Positions 17,651 to 26,486 of a DNA stretch of 64,000 nt are shown here, in pieces. A program made the position numbers and the translations under genes. The notes beneath the pieces were generated by a model, which worked only from the letters and a program-made list of their open reading frames with translations, searched no databases and was not told where the DNA came from. The stretch spans positions 4,603,001 to 4,667,000 of the forward strand of contig NC_015556.1 in NCBI RefSeq assembly GCF_000213805.1, in the 5' to 3' direction. This DNA is from Pseudomonas fulva 12-X (lineage in GTDB: Bacteria > Pseudomonadota > Gammaproteobacteria > Pseudomonadales > Pseudomonadaceae). Position 1 is the first letter of the stretch; the number at the start of each line of letters is the position of its first letter.

Positions 17651-17853
17651 TCTTCTGTGGCCGTCACAGCCAAATCTGCAGCAGCCTGCGTGCTTTTCCC
17701 AATCCCTGCGAGCGACCGATCAAGCGATTGGAAACCACCTGCCAACCTTGCACACAATTACTGTGCGCCGGGCTGTGGACAAACTGTTGGATTGCCCCTG
17801 CAGCGCCCATGAGCCGGGCGCTACAGCGCACTGATCATCTTTTGATCAGCGGA

Positions 17854-18954
17854 TCAGTAATCGATGCTCACATCGTTACGCGGCACACTGCAGCAGGACA
17901 GGATGTAACCCTCGGCCACATCCTCGTCGGTGATCCCGCCGTTATGCTCCATGTCCACGTCGCCCCCAGTCTTGAGCACCTTGCAGGTACCGCAGATGCC
18001 CATACCGCAGGCCTTGGGAATATGCAGGCCAAGCTTCGCCGCCGCGGCATGCACGGTTTCGCCCGGAGCCACCTGAATGCTCTTGCCGGTGCTGGTGAAG
18101 GACACCTGATTGCGCTCGCCAACCGGCACTTCCGGTGCATCGGCAGCCAGCTCGGCCAGTTCCTTGACCTCCTGGCGCACTTCGGCGGGCACCGGACCGA
18201 AGGCCTCCTCGTGGTAATGGCTCATGTCGAAGCCCTTGGCTTCGAGCAGACGCTTGACCGCGCTCATGTAGGGCGTCGGGCCACAGCAGAAGATTTCCCG
18301 CTCCATGTAGTCCGGCGCGATCAGCTCCAGCATCGGCTGGTTGAGGTAGCCGCGGTAACCTGACCAAGACTCGCCCAGGCCGTGTTTTTCGCAGATCACG
18401 TGCAGGTTGAAGTTGGCGATCCGCGCGGCCATGTGTTCCAGCTCGCGGTGGTAGATGATGTCCTTCGGCGAACGAGCGCTGTGCACGAACACCATGTCGA
18501 CGTTGGCATTGGTGTCGTAGAACCAGCGCGCCATCGACATCACCGGGGTGATGCCCACCCCGCCGCTAAGGAACAGCACCTTGTCGGCCGGGAAATCGAT
18601 GGCGTTGAACAGCCCGACCGGGCCGTGCACCGCCAGCTCCTGGCCTTCGGACAGGTTGTCGTGCAACCAGTTGGAGACCTTGCCGCCCGGCACCCGCTTG
18701 ATGGTGATCGAGAAGCTGTAAGGCACCGATGGCGAACTGGAGATGGTGTACGAACGCATCACCGGCTGGCCATCGATCTCCAGCTCCAGGGTGACGAACT
18801 GCCCTGGCTTGAAGAAGAACAGCACGGGCTGATCGGCCATGAAACAGAAGGTGCGGACATCCCATGTTTCCTGGATGACCTTGACGCAGCGCACCAGGTG
18901 GCGGCCGTTGCTCCAGGTCTGGGTAGTGACGGGATAGAGGAAGTCGTTCGACAT
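17854..18954 (-). CDS. gbcB: Glycine betaine monooxygenase reductase subunit GbcB
   Basis: Passes electrons from NAD(P)H to the Rieske oxygenase GbcA for demethylation of glycine betaine to dimethylglycine. The 366-residue protein has a ferredoxin-reductase part with the FAD motif MRSYTISSSP and a nucleotide-binding region (VLFLSGGVGITPVMSMA, then FCCGPTPYMSAVKR). The C-terminal plant-type 2Fe-2S domain has CGMGICGTCK and a final cysteine in SCCSVP. The ATG at 18954 gives MSNDFLYPV; an upstream ATG at 18972 adds only six residues. It is divergent from gbcA across 356 bases. Confidence 0.95.
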   Translation of the reverse strand: MSNDFLYPVTTQTWSNGRHLVRCVKVIQETWDVRTFCFMADQPVLFFFKPGQFVTLELEIDGQPVMRSYTISSSPSVPYSFSITIKRVPGGKVSNWLHDNLSEGQELAVHGPVGLFNAIDFPADKVLFLSGGVGITPVMSMARWFYDTNANVDMVFVHSARSPKDIIYHRELEHMAARIANFNLHVICEKHGLGESWSGYRGYLNQPMLELIAPDYMEREIFCCGPTPYMSAVKRLLEAKGFDMSHYHEEAFGPVPAEVRQEVKELAELAADAPEVPVGERNQVSFTSTGKSIQVAPGETVHAAAAKLGLHIPKACGMGICGTCKVLKTGGDVDMEHNGGITDEDVAEGYILSCCSVPRNDVSIDY

Positions 18955-19310
18955 GTCGGTTCTCTCGCGCACGCAGGCCGCTCACCGGCCCATTCTTTGC
19001 CGCGATTGTGCGCAACGCATCTGGGCCTCATTTACCTGCCAGCGACATCGGCATGCTCACCGCGACCTGCCCCGTAGACACTGGCGTATCCAGTCGGGAA
19101 CTGATTCGGCCATGTCGCCCATGGATAAGGTTCGTCCCGCGCCGAGCTCCACACTCGCCCCCAAGCCGAACAGGATAAGAGCGTGCGCCGCAGCCCCCTG
19201 AGCAATGCGCCATTCGGCAGGCGATCCGGGCCAGGCGACGCCACCTTGCGTCAACCGCACCAGCCTATTTCATAGCGGCCGCACCCGCGTCCGCCACGAG
19301 GAGTTTTCCG
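18955..19310. promoter_or_regulatory. Divergent gbcB/gbcA promoter region
   Basis: This 356-base region separates two divergent genes known to be GbdR-activated in P. aeruginosa, so it should contain promoters for both and GbdR sites. I see no ORF with a plausible protein and no long perfect palindrome. GbdR half-sites could not be assigned by eye. The GAGGAG ribosome site for gbcA lies just before 19311. Confidence 0.5.
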
Positions 19311-20603
19311 ATGACCGTCACCTCTACCCTGAGCCTTGGCGACCCGCTGGAACCGGCCCGCGCCGCAGCTGCTGAAATGCTGCAGAACCGCGAGCGCACC
19401 TTTTCCCTGCCGCAGCCGTTCTACAACGACGAGCGGGTGTTCCAGCTCGACATGCAGGAGATTTTCCACAAGGAATGGCTGATCGCCGGCATGACCTGCG
19501 AGATTCCGGCCAAGGGCAACTACCTGACCCTGCAGATCGGCAACAACCCGATCATCGTCATCCGCGGCGCCGAGGGCGTCGTGCATGCCTTCCACAACGT
19601 CTGCCGCCACCGCGGCTCGCGCCTGTGCACCAGCGACAAGGGCAAGGTCGCCAAGCTGGTCTGCCCGTACCACCAGTGGACCTACGAAGTGGATGGCCGC
19701 CTGCTGTTCGCCGGCACCGAAATGGGCGCCGACTTCAACCTGGCCGACTACAACCTCAAACCGGTGAACTGCAAGACCGCCGGCGGCTACATCTTCATCT
19801 CCCTGGCCGAGAACCCACCGGCCATCGACGAGTTCCTCGCCACCCTGGCGCACTACATGGAACCGTACGACATGGAGAATGCCAAGGTGGCCGTGCAGAC
19901 CACCCTGATGGAAAAGGCCAACTGGAAGCTGGTGCTGGAAAACAACCGCGAGTGCTACCACTGCAACGGTTCGCACCCGGAACTGCTCAACACTCTGCTG
20001 GAATGGGACGACACCAACGATCCCCGCGCGACCCAGTCGTTCAAGGACCACGTGGCCGAATCCGCCGCCAAGTGGGAAGCCGAGAAGATTCCATACCTGC
20101 ACGCCGGCTTCGGCCTGCGCAACCGTATCGTGCGCATGCCGCTGCTCAAGGGCACCGTGTCCATGACCATGGACGGCAAGCAGGGCTGCAAGAAACTGAT
20201 GGGCCGCATCCAGAACCCGGACCTAGGCTCGATGCGCATCCTGCACCTGCCGCACTCCTGGAACCACTGCATGGGCGACCACATGATCGTGTTCACCGTG
20301 TGGCCGATCAGCGCCCAGGAAACCATGGTCACCACCAAGTGGCTGGTGCGTAAGGACGCCGTCGAAGGCGAAGACTACGACGTCGCCCGCCTGCGCGAAG
20401 TCTGGGACGCCACCAACGACCAGGACCGTCGCCTGGCCGAAGAAAACCAGCGCGGCATCAACTCCACCGCCTACCAGCCCGGCCCGTACTCGAAAACCTA
20501 CGAGTTCGGCGTGGTCAACTTCATCGACTGGTACAGCGAGCGCATGCTCAGCAACCTGGGCGCCGCGCCGGCGCCGTATCTGCGGGATGTGAAGACGCAG
20601 TAA
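19311..20603 (+). CDS. gbcA: Glycine betaine monooxygenase, Rieske oxygenase subunit GbcA
   Basis: Catalytic subunit that demethylates glycine betaine to dimethylglycine and formaldehyde. The 430-residue ring-hydroxylating-type protein has the Rieske 2Fe-2S ligands C98 and H100 (VCRHRGSRLC) and C118 and H121 (CPYHQW). The mononuclear iron histidines H217 and H222 are in ECYHCNGSHPELL. GAGGAG precedes the ATG. A strong terminator follows, so the gene is a single-gene unit, divergent from its reductase gbcB. Confidence 0.96.
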   Translation: MTVTSTLSLGDPLEPARAAAAEMLQNRERTFSLPQPFYNDERVFQLDMQEIFHKEWLIAGMTCEIPAKGNYLTLQIGNNPIIVIRGAEGVVHAFHNVCRHRGSRLCTSDKGKVAKLVCPYHQWTYEVDGRLLFAGTEMGADFNLADYNLKPVNCKTAGGYIFISLAENPPAIDEFLATLAHYMEPYDMENAKVAVQTTLMEKANWKLVLENNRECYHCNGSHPELLNTLLEWDDTNDPRATQSFKDHVAESAAKWEAEKIPYLHAGFGLRNRIVRMPLLKGTVSMTMDGKQGCKKLMGRIQNPDLGSMRILHLPHSWNHCMGDHMIVFTVWPISAQETMVTTKWLVRKDAVEGEDYDVARLREVWDATNDQDRRLAEENQRGINSTAYQPGPYSKTYEFGVVNFIDWYSERMLSNLGAAPAPYLRDVKTQ

Positions 20604-20616
20604 GCGGCCGAAAACA

Positions 20617-20651
20617 AAAAGCCCCGTCAGCTAAACCTGGCGGGGCTTTTT
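20617..20651. terminator. Bidirectional terminator between gbcA and cdhB
   Basis: AAAAAGCCCCG is paired with CGGGGCTTTTTT across a 14-base loop. A-run and T-run on both sides let it end gbcA on the plus strand and the cdh operon on the minus strand. Confidence 0.9.
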
Positions 20652-20668
20652 TGCGTCACGAGAAAGGC

Positions 20669-21133
20669 TCAGGGCAAGCCAATCACCCGCCCCACATATG
20701 CGGAACGCGGCGCTCCACGCTGCGCCTCGGCCAGATCAGCGACTCGCCCGGCCACGTCGCCAGCGAACGGCGCCGAGCGGCCAGTCGCCGTGTCGATGTT
20801 CATCAGCATCTGCTCGCTTTCGGCCACCACCTGGCCGTCGTCGCAGCGCTCCAGCAGGTGGTGGATATGCAGGCGTTTGCGGTCATGGCCGAGTAGTTGG
20901 GTGCGTACCTGAACCTCGACGCCAAGTTTCACCTCGGCGAGAAAATTGAGGTGGCACTCCAGGGTGTAGAGCGTGTGCCCGGTGCGCGCCCTGCCCGCCT
21001 CGTCGAGGCCGATAAGGTCCATCAGCCCGTCGGTGGCGAAGCTGCAGATCAGCAGGTAATAGGCGTCGCGCAGGTGGCCGTTGTAGTCGACCCAGTCGTG
21101 CTGCACGGCGGTTTTGTAGGTAACGGACAGCAT
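20669..21133 (-). CDS. cdhB: Betainyl-CoA thioesterase CdhB (hot-dog fold)
   Basis: Last step of carnitine degradation: hydrolysis of betainyl-CoA to glycine betaine and CoA. The 154-residue single hot-dog protein has the catalytic-helix region HDWVDYNGHLRDAYYLLICS of 4-hydroxybenzoyl-CoA-type thioesterases. The frame is open upstream within cdhA, but the ATG at 21133 matches the family start and lies 2 bases from the cdhA stop. Operon order is caiX-cdhC-cdhA-cdhB. Role follows from the characterised P. aeruginosa cluster. Confidence 0.9.
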   Translation of the reverse strand: MLSVTYKTAVQHDWVDYNGHLRDAYYLLICSFATDGLMDLIGLDEAGRARTGHTLYTLECHLNFLAEVKLGVEVQVRTQLLGHDRKRLHIHHLLERCDDGQVVAESEQMLMNIDTATGRSAPFAGDVAGRVADLAEAQRGAPRSAYVGRVIGLP

Positions 21134-21135
21134 GC

Positions 21136-22101
21136 TCAGTCCTCGAAGTCGAAGCCGTGGCGGGCCTTGGTTTCGCGGATCGCGCCGAGTACCGCCAGCA
21201 GGCAGTCGTCGCGGTAACGTTCCAGCTCGGCAAGGCTGCGCTGGCCCTGCTGCACCGTTGTGCCAGCGACCACGTCGTCGATCAGTTGCTCGGTCAGCTC
21301 GGGGGCCTGCAGGTAGGTCCAGGGCAGCTTCAGCGCCGGGCCGAACTGGGCCATGAAGTGGCGCATGCCGGCGTCGCCGCCCGCCAGGGTGTAGGTCAGG
21401 AAGGTGCCCATGAACGACCAGCGCAAGCCGGCGCCGAAGCGGATCGCGTCGTCGATCTCGCCGGTGGTCGCCACGCCATCGTTGACCAGGTGCAGCGCCT
21501 CGCGCCACAACGCTTCGAGCAGGCGATCGGCGATAAAGCCCGGCACCTCCTTGCGCACGTGCAGCGGGCGCATGCCCAGCGCGCTGTAGATGCTTATGGC
21601 CGCCTGCACCGCCTCGGGCGCAGTGCGCTCGCCGCCGACCACCTCGACCAGCGGCAACAGATATACCGGGTTGAACGGGTGGCCGACCACGCAGCGCTCG
21701 GGGTGGCGCGCCTCGGCGTAGAACTCGCTGGGCAACAGGCCCGAGGTGCTGGAGCCAATGATCACATCCGCTCGTGCTGCGGCGCTGATCCGCGCATGCA
21801 GATCGAGCTTGAGGTCGAGCCGCTCGGGGGCGCTCTCTTGGATAAAATCGGCGTCGCGCACGCAGGCGTCGAGGTCGGCGAAAAAGCGCAAGCGCTGCAC
21901 CGACGCTCCCGGCGCCAGGCCCTGCTTTTCCAGCGCCGGCCAGGCATTGGCGATGCGTGTGCGCAGGGCCGCTTCAGCGCCGGGCGCCGGGTCCCAGGCG
22001 TGCACGTCAAGGCCGTGGGCCAGGGCACGGGCGATCCAGCCGGCGCCGATCACGCCGGTGCCCAGGGCAGCGAAAATCTTGATGTCGGTTACGAAGGGCA
22101 T
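21136..22101 (-). CDS. cdhA: L-carnitine 3-dehydrogenase CdhA
   Basis: NAD-dependent oxidation of L-carnitine to 3-dehydrocarnitine. The 321-residue protein has the N-terminal Rossmann motif [19 protein letters not shown] (about residues 12-30). The 3-hydroxyacyl-CoA-dehydrogenase-type active region [20 protein letters not shown] holds the catalytic His, and an all-helical C-terminal domain follows. An upstream frame extension lies in cdhC in another register and is not family-like. The next gene, cdhC, lies 20 bases upstream. Confidence 0.95.
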   Translation of the reverse strand: MPFVTDIKIFAALGTGVIGAGWIARALAHGLDVHAWDPAPGAEAALRTRIANAWPALEKQGLAPGASVQRLRFFADLDACVRDADFIQESAPERLDLKLDLHARISAAARADVIIGSSTSGLLPSEFYAEARHPERCVVGHPFNPVYLLPLVEVVGGERTAPEAVQAAISIYSALGMRPLHVRKEVPGFIADRLLEALWREALHLVNDGVATTGEIDDAIRFGAGLRWSFMGTFLTYTLAGGDAGMRHFMAQFGPALKLPWTYLQAPELTEQLIDDVVAGTTVQQGQRSLAELERYRDDCLLAVLGAIRETKARHGFDFED

Positions 22102-22121
22102 GGCAAGCTCCAGGCGATGGC

Positions 22122-23006
22122 TCAGCGTTTTTTCAGGTTCATTTTTTCCCGGCCCTCGGCCGGGCTCAGCACACGGCCACCAAGGCGCTCGACGATTTCC
22201 ACCGCTCGCTCGACCAGGGAGCCGTTGCTGGCCGGCACGCCCTTGGCCAACCAGATATTGTCTTCCAGCCCCACGCGCACGTTGCCGCCCAGCAGCATGG
22301 CCTGGGCGAGCATCGGCATCTGCATGCGGCCGATGCCGAAGCCGGCCCAGGTCAGGCCTGGCGGCAGGTTGTCGACCATCGCCTTCATGGTCGCGGTATC
22401 CGCCGGCGCGCCCCAGGGGATGCCCAGACACAGCTGGATCAGCGGGTCGTCGAGCAGGCCTTCCTTGAGCATCTGCTTGGCGAACCACAGGTGGCCGGTG
22501 TCGAAGATCTCCAGCTCGGCCTTCACGCCCAGCTCGGTGATGCGCTTGGCGCCGGCGCGCAGCTGCGCCGGGGTGGACACGTAGATGAAATCGCCATCGC
22601 CGAAATTCAGGGTGCCGCAGTCCAGGGTGCAGATTTCCGGGCGCAGCGCTTCGATATGGGCCAGGCGGGTCAGCGGACCGACCAGGTCGGTGCCGGTGCC
22701 GAACTCCAGCGGCTGCTCGCCCTTGCCGATCTCCAGGTCGCCGCCCATACCGGCGGTGAGGTTGATGATCACGTCGGTGTCGCTTTCGCGAATGCGCTCG
22801 ACCAGCTCGCAGTACAGCGCCACGTCGCGGCTCGGCTTGCCGGTGTGCGGATCACGCACATGGCAGTGGGCGACGGTGGCACCGGCCTTGGCCGCCTCGA
22901 TGGCGGCCTCGGCGATCTGTTTCGGCGTGACGGGAATGGCCGGGTGACGGCCGACGGTGTCGCCGGCGCCGGTGACCGCGCAGGTGATGATGACTTCGTG
23001 GTTCAC
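22122..23006 (-). CDS. cdhC: 3-dehydrocarnitine:acetyl-CoA cleavage enzyme CdhC (BKACE family)
   Basis: Cleaves 3-dehydrocarnitine with acetyl-CoA to betainyl-CoA and acetoacetate. The 294-residue TIM barrel is a beta-keto acid cleavage enzyme: it starts [14 protein letters not shown], has zinc ligands H47 and H49 ([12 protein letters not shown]), and has NLTAGMGGD and [12 protein letters not shown] near the C-terminus. Position between caiX and cdhA fixes the substrate as dehydrocarnitine, as reported for P. aeruginosa. Confidence 0.94.
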   Translation of the reverse strand: MNHEVIITCAVTGAGDTVGRHPAIPVTPKQIAEAAIEAAKAGATVAHCHVRDPHTGKPSRDVALYCELVERIRESDTDVIINLTAGMGGDLEIGKGEQPLEFGTGTDLVGPLTRLAHIEALRPEICTLDCGTLNFGDGDFIYVSTPAQLRAGAKRITELGVKAELEIFDTGHLWFAKQMLKEGLLDDPLIQLCLGIPWGAPADTATMKAMVDNLPPGLTWAGFGIGRMQMPMLAQAMLLGGNVRVGLEDNIWLAKGVPASNGSLVERAVEIVERLGGRVLSPAEGREKMNLKKR

Positions 23007-23073
23007 GACTGTGCTCCTTTATTCAGGGCGAACGCCGCCCCCGCAGCGAAGGCGGTGACGACGGCGGGTAAGG

Positions 23074-24009
23074 TTATTGGTTGAGTTTCAGAACCTGCGC
23101 AGCAGGCTTGCCGTCACGGCTGGTAACGCCATCCAGCCAGGCGGCGACGACCTGCGGATTGGCAGCGATCCATTCGCGCGCCACCTTATCAGGCGCCTGG
23201 CGATCCATGATCGGCTGCATCAGCTCGGCCTCCTGGGCGCTGGTGAAGCGCAGGTTGGTGAGCAGGCGGTTGGCGTTGGGGCAACGCTGGGCGTAGTCCG
23301 GCGCCGTCACGGTGGAAACCGTCGCCGCACCGTCGTTGGGGCCGAACACATCTTCGGTGCCGGTCAGGTAGGTGATCGGCATCTGCAGGTTCATCGGGTG
23401 CGGCTTCCAGCCGAAGAACACCACCGGCTTCTGGTTGCGCACCGCGCGGCCAACGGCAGCGAGCATGCCGGCCTCGCTGGACTCCACCAGCTTGAAGCCG
23501 CCAAGGTCGAACTGGTTGGAGTCGATCATCTTCTGGATTGCCGTGTTGGCGCCCGAGCCGGCCTCGATGCCGTAGATCTTGCCGTCGAGCTGATCCTTGA
23601 AGCGGGCGATATCGGCCAGCGTCTTGATGCCCTGCTCGGCCGCATAGGTGGGCACGGCGAGCACCGCCACGGCATCGTCCAGCGAAGGTTTGTCAGCCAC
23701 CTTCACGGCGCCGGCGTCGAGGAAGGGTTTGATGTTGTCATCCATGATCGGCTTCCAGTAGCCGAGAAAGGCATCGACCTGACCCTTCTGGATGCCGGCG
23801 AAGATGATCTGCTGGGAAGCCTGGGTCTGTTTGGTTTCATAGCCCAGGCCCTCCAGCAGCTGGTTGGCCACGGCGGTAGTGGCGACGACGTCGGTCCAGC
23901 CGACGGCGCCGAGGCGTACGGTCTTGCAGCCGGCTTCTTCGGCGGCCAGCAGGGGCGAACTGAACAGCGTGACGGCGCAGCAGGCTGCGAACGCGGTGAG
24001 CGTTTTCAT
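23074..24009 (-). CDS. caiX: Carnitine-binding periplasmic protein CaiX
   Basis: ABC-transporter substrate-binding protein for carnitine that uses the CbcV/CbcW core encoded further downstream. The 311-residue protein has a Sec signal (MKTLTAFAACCAVTLFSSPLLAAEE) and the OpuAC/ChoX-type pattern VRLGAVGWTDVVATTAVANQ, with a conserved VVFFGWKPHPMN near residue 200. The ATG at 24009 has GAGGAG 7 bases upstream. It leads the carnitine operon and is divergent from cdhR. Confidence 0.93.
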   Translation of the reverse strand: MKTLTAFAACCAVTLFSSPLLAAEEAGCKTVRLGAVGWTDVVATTAVANQLLEGLGYETKQTQASQQIIFAGIQKGQVDAFLGYWKPIMDDNIKPFLDAGAVKVADKPSLDDAVAVLAVPTYAAEQGIKTLADIARFKDQLDGKIYGIEAGSGANTAIQKMIDSNQFDLGGFKLVESSEAGMLAAVGRAVRNQKPVVFFGWKPHPMNLQMPITYLTGTEDVFGPNDGAATVSTVTAPDYAQRCPNANRLLTNLRFTSAQEAELMQPIMDRQAPDKVAREWIAANPQVVAAWLDGVTSRDGKPAAQVLKLNQ

Positions 24010-24055
24010 GAGCGGGCTCCTCAACGGTTTAGTTTCTGGTTTTTAGTACCGTGCG

Positions 24056-24077
24056 ATCGGAACAGCGGTATTCCGAT
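24056..24077. promoter_or_regulatory. Perfect inverted repeat ATCGGAA-N8-TTCCGAT between caiX and cdhR
   Basis: Seven-base arms ATCGGAA (24056-24062) and TTCCGAT (24071-24077) flank CAGCGGTA in the 193-base divergent gap. It lies 47 bases upstream of the caiX start and 126 bases upstream of cdhR. It is a plausible operator for CdhR or GbdR; which one is inference. Confidence 0.55.
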
Positions 24078-24202
24078 AGGGCCAAGCTACGCCGTTAATG
24101 ACCAGGGAATTCGCACTATATCGACACAAAACCAGAACATAACGACTTGCCCACCTATCACCCTCACTGTTAGATAGAAGCCTCCCGACCCGGAGCGCCA
24201 CC

Positions 24203-25159
24203 ATGGCTCACCACTTCTGTTTTCTGCTGCTGCCCGGCTTTTCGATGATGGGCCTGATGTCGGCCATCGAACCGCTGCGGGTCGCCAACCGTTTTCATGC
24301 GCCCCACTACCACTGGCGCCTGGTGAGCGAAAACGGCGAGGCGGTGCCGGCCAGCAACGGCATGTCGCTCAACGTCGACGGCACCCTGGACGATGAGTGG
24401 GCGGGCAACAGCCTGTTCGTGGTCGCCGGTTTCGATCCGCTGGCCGGCTTCAGCCCGCAGCTGGCGAACCGCCTGCGCCGCGCCGATCGCGAGTGCCAGG
24501 TGCTCGGGGCCATCGATACCGGCAGCTTCGTGCTGGCCGAGGCCGGGCTGCTGGACGCCCGGCAGCGCTTCACCCTGCACTGGGAGGCGCTGGAGGCCTT
24601 TCGCGAACGTTATCCACAGCTGCAACCGACCCAGGAATTGTTCGAGATCGACGGCCGGCGCATCACCAGCGCCGGCGGCACCAGCAGCCTGGACCTGATG
24701 CTCGGCCTTATCGGCCGCGACCATGGCGAGGCATTGTCGATCCAGGTGTCCGAGCAATTCGTGCTCGGCCGCATCCGCACCCGGCTGGACCACCAGCGCA
24801 TGCAGATCAGCAGCCGCTACGGCATCCACGACAAGAAGCTGGCCCTGGTGATCGGCGAAATGGAGCGCTGCACCGAGGAGCCGCGCACCCCGCAGCAACT
24901 GGCCGACACCGTGGGCATCACCACGCGCCAGCTGGAGCGGCTGTTCCGCCAGCACCTGAACACCACGCCGGTCACCTTCTACCTGGCCCTACGCCTGGAC
25001 AAGGGCCGCCAGCTGCTGCGTCAGAGCGACCTAAGCGTGCTGGAGGTGGCGCTGGCCTGCGGCTTCGACTCGGCGTCCTATTTCGCCCGGCGTTACCGGG
25101 CGCGGTTTGCTGTGAGTCCGCGCCAGGATAGGCGTGAAGGTGCGGCTGGGCGGTCTTGA
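24203..25159 (+). CDS. cdhR: CdhR, GlxA-type AraC-family activator of carnitine genes
   Basis: Transcriptional activator of the carnitine operon in response to carnitine. The 318-residue protein has an N-terminal DJ-1/PfpI-like domain (HHFCFLLLPGFSMMGLMSAIEPLRVAN) with the IDTGSFVLAEAGLLD elbow. The C-terminal AraC double helix-turn-helix runs QLADTVGITTRQLERLFRQH and LEVALACGFDSASYFARRYR. GGAG precedes the ATG. It is divergent from caiX, the usual layout for this regulator and its target. Confidence 0.94.
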   Translation: MAHHFCFLLLPGFSMMGLMSAIEPLRVANRFHAPHYHWRLVSENGEAVPASNGMSLNVDGTLDDEWAGNSLFVVAGFDPLAGFSPQLANRLRRADRECQVLGAIDTGSFVLAEAGLLDARQRFTLHWEALEAFRERYPQLQPTQELFEIDGRRITSAGGTSSLDLMLGLIGRDHGEALSIQVSEQFVLGRIRTRLDHQRMQISSRYGIHDKKLALVIGEMERCTEEPRTPQQLADTVGITTRQLERLFRQHLNTTPVTFYLALRLDKGRQLLRQSDLSVLEVALACGFDSASYFARRYRARFAVSPRQDRREGAAGRS

Positions 25160-25220
25160 ATCGTCCATAGGCCAGACTATTAGGGAGCATGCCGCCTAGG
25201 CCATGCCCGTCTGCGCTTTT

Positions 25221-25267
25221 GTGGGAGCGCGCCATGCGCGCGATTCGTGGGCATGGCCCGCTCCCAC
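25221..25267. repeat. REP-like inverted repeat downstream of cdhR
   Basis: GTGGGAGCGCGCCATGCGCGCG is mirrored by GTGGGCATGGCCCGCTCCCAC, the same family as 3072 and 3201. The rest of the 330-base gap up to 25489 has no recognised gene; it should hold the promoter for the downstream operon. Confidence 0.8.
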
Positions 25268-25489
25268 AGATGAATGCGCAACAGCCCAGATAGCCTTTTG
25301 TCCACTTCATCGCCACCCCATACCCCGCAACAGGGCACGCCCTGGCGACATATCCACCCACGACCTCGGCTTGACGCTTTCGGCAATCCCCCCGTCGTTT
25401 TTGCATCGGGTCGCCCAGGCGTCGAGGCATATGCTGCCCACAAAGCGCCAGCAGCGAATCTGGTGCATTCATTCAAGGGGAGCCGCCTG

Positions 25490-26467
25490 ATGAGCCCAGC
25501 CGAATTGCACGCCGACAGCATCGTCATCGACGGTCTGATCATCGCCAAGTGGAACCGTGAACTCTTCGAAGACATGCGCAAGGGCGGCCTGACCGCGGCC
25601 AACTGCACCGTGTCGGTATGGGAAGGGTTCCAGGCCACCGTCAACAGCATCGCCGCCAGCAGCAAGCTGATCCGCGAGAACAGCGACCTGGTGATGCCGG
25701 TACGCACCACCGCCGACATCCGCAAGGCCAAGGAGCTGGGCAAGACCGGCATCATCTACGGCTTCCAGAACGCCCATGCGTTCGAGGACCAGATCGGTTA
25801 CGTCGAGGTGTTCAAGCAGCTCGGCGTGGGCATCGTGCAGATGTGCTACAACACCCAGAACCTGATCGGCACCGGCTGCTACGAGCGCGACGGCGGCCTG
25901 TCCGGCTTCGGCCGCGAGATCGTCGCAGAGATGAACCGCGTGGGCATCATGTGCGACCTGTCCCACGTCGGCAGCAAGACGTCCGAGGAAGTGATCCTCG
26001 AATCGAAGAAGCCGGTGACCTACTCGCACTGCCTGCCTTCCGGCCTCAAAGAGCACCCGCGCAACAAGTCCGACGAAGAACTGAAGTTCATCGCCGACCA
26101 CGGCGGTTTCGTTGGCGTGACCATGTTCGCACCCTTCCTGGCCAAGGGCATCGACTCGACCATCGACGACTACGCCGAAGCCATCGAGTACGTGATGAAC
26201 ATCGTCGGTGAAGACGCCATCGGCATCGGCACCGACTTCACCCAGGGCCACGGCCAGGATTTCTTCGAGTACCTGACCCACGACAAGGGCTACGCCCGCC
26301 GCCTGACCAGCTTCGGCAAGATCATCAACCCGCTGGGTATCCGTACCGTCGGCGAGTTCCCGAACCTCACCGAAACCCTGCTCAAACGCGGCCATTCCGA
26401 GCGCGTGGTGCGCAAGATCATGGGCGAGAACTGGGTGCGCGTATTGGCCGACGTCTGGGGCGAGTAA
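25490..26467 (+). CDS. Membrane-dipeptidase (M19) family protein of the dimethylglycine operon, metal ligands altered
   Basis: The 325-residue TIM-barrel protein belongs to the renal-dipeptidase family and is orthologous in position to P. aeruginosa PA5396, upstream of dgcAB. Its true role is unknown. The family zinc motif DxHxD is replaced by IDGLIIA (L16, I18), the bridging Glu by Q93 (YGFQNAH) and the LTHN histidine by Y120 (MCYNTQN). H159 (DLSHV), H180 (YSHC) and the late Asp (GIGTDF) remain. Normal dipeptidase chemistry is therefore doubtful. The ATG at 25490 has AAGGGGAG upstream; the longer frame from 25274 lacks one. Confidence 0.85.
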   Translation: MSPAELHADSIVIDGLIIAKWNRELFEDMRKGGLTAANCTVSVWEGFQATVNSIAASSKLIRENSDLVMPVRTTADIRKAKELGKTGIIYGFQNAHAFEDQIGYVEVFKQLGVGIVQMCYNTQNLIGTGCYERDGGLSGFGREIVAEMNRVGIMCDLSHVGSKTSEEVILESKKPVTYSHCLPSGLKEHPRNKSDEELKFIADHGGFVGVTMFAPFLAKGIDSTIDDYAEAIEYVMNIVGEDAIGIGTDFTQGHGQDFFEYLTHDKGYARRLTSFGKIINPLGIRTVGEFPNLTETLLKRGHSERVVRKIMGENWVRVLADVWGE

Positions 26468-26486
26468 GCCCTTCCATCTCAATTTC

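Larger units (their letters stand above)
16867..17848. repeat. Array of about seven imperfect copies of a roughly 75-nt structured module
   Basis: The 1.2-kb gap between ltaE and gbcB holds no convincing gene but repeats one module, at about 16867-16940, 17002-17068, 17157-17228, 17278-17354, 17451-17527, 17588-17612 (partial) and 17772-17848. Most copies read in the same order. First comes a DnaA-box-like GCTGTGCATAAGCTGTCGG (variants TGTGGATAAGCTGT, TGTGGACAAACTGT). Next is a small GC stem such as GGCTGCAGGCC or GGGCTGCAGCCC. Then comes GGCCTACAGC, and finally a GATCA pair such as CTGATCATCTTTTGATCAG (most perfect at 17831-17849) or TTGATCAAATTTCGATCAG. A few copies end instead in ATCGAGCAAAAAACG. 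The copies are diverged, so this is an old or structurally constrained family. Confidence 0.7.

Noticed and set aside
16741..17849. Interpretation of the array as the chromosomal origin
   Set aside because: oriC in Pseudomonas lies by dnaA/rpmH; no dnaA, dnaN, gidA or rpmH is here, and the boxes are mostly imperfect and widely spaced.
16741..17849. CRISPR array
   Set aside because: Modules are long, diverged and irregularly spaced, with no constant repeat or unique spacers and no cas genes.
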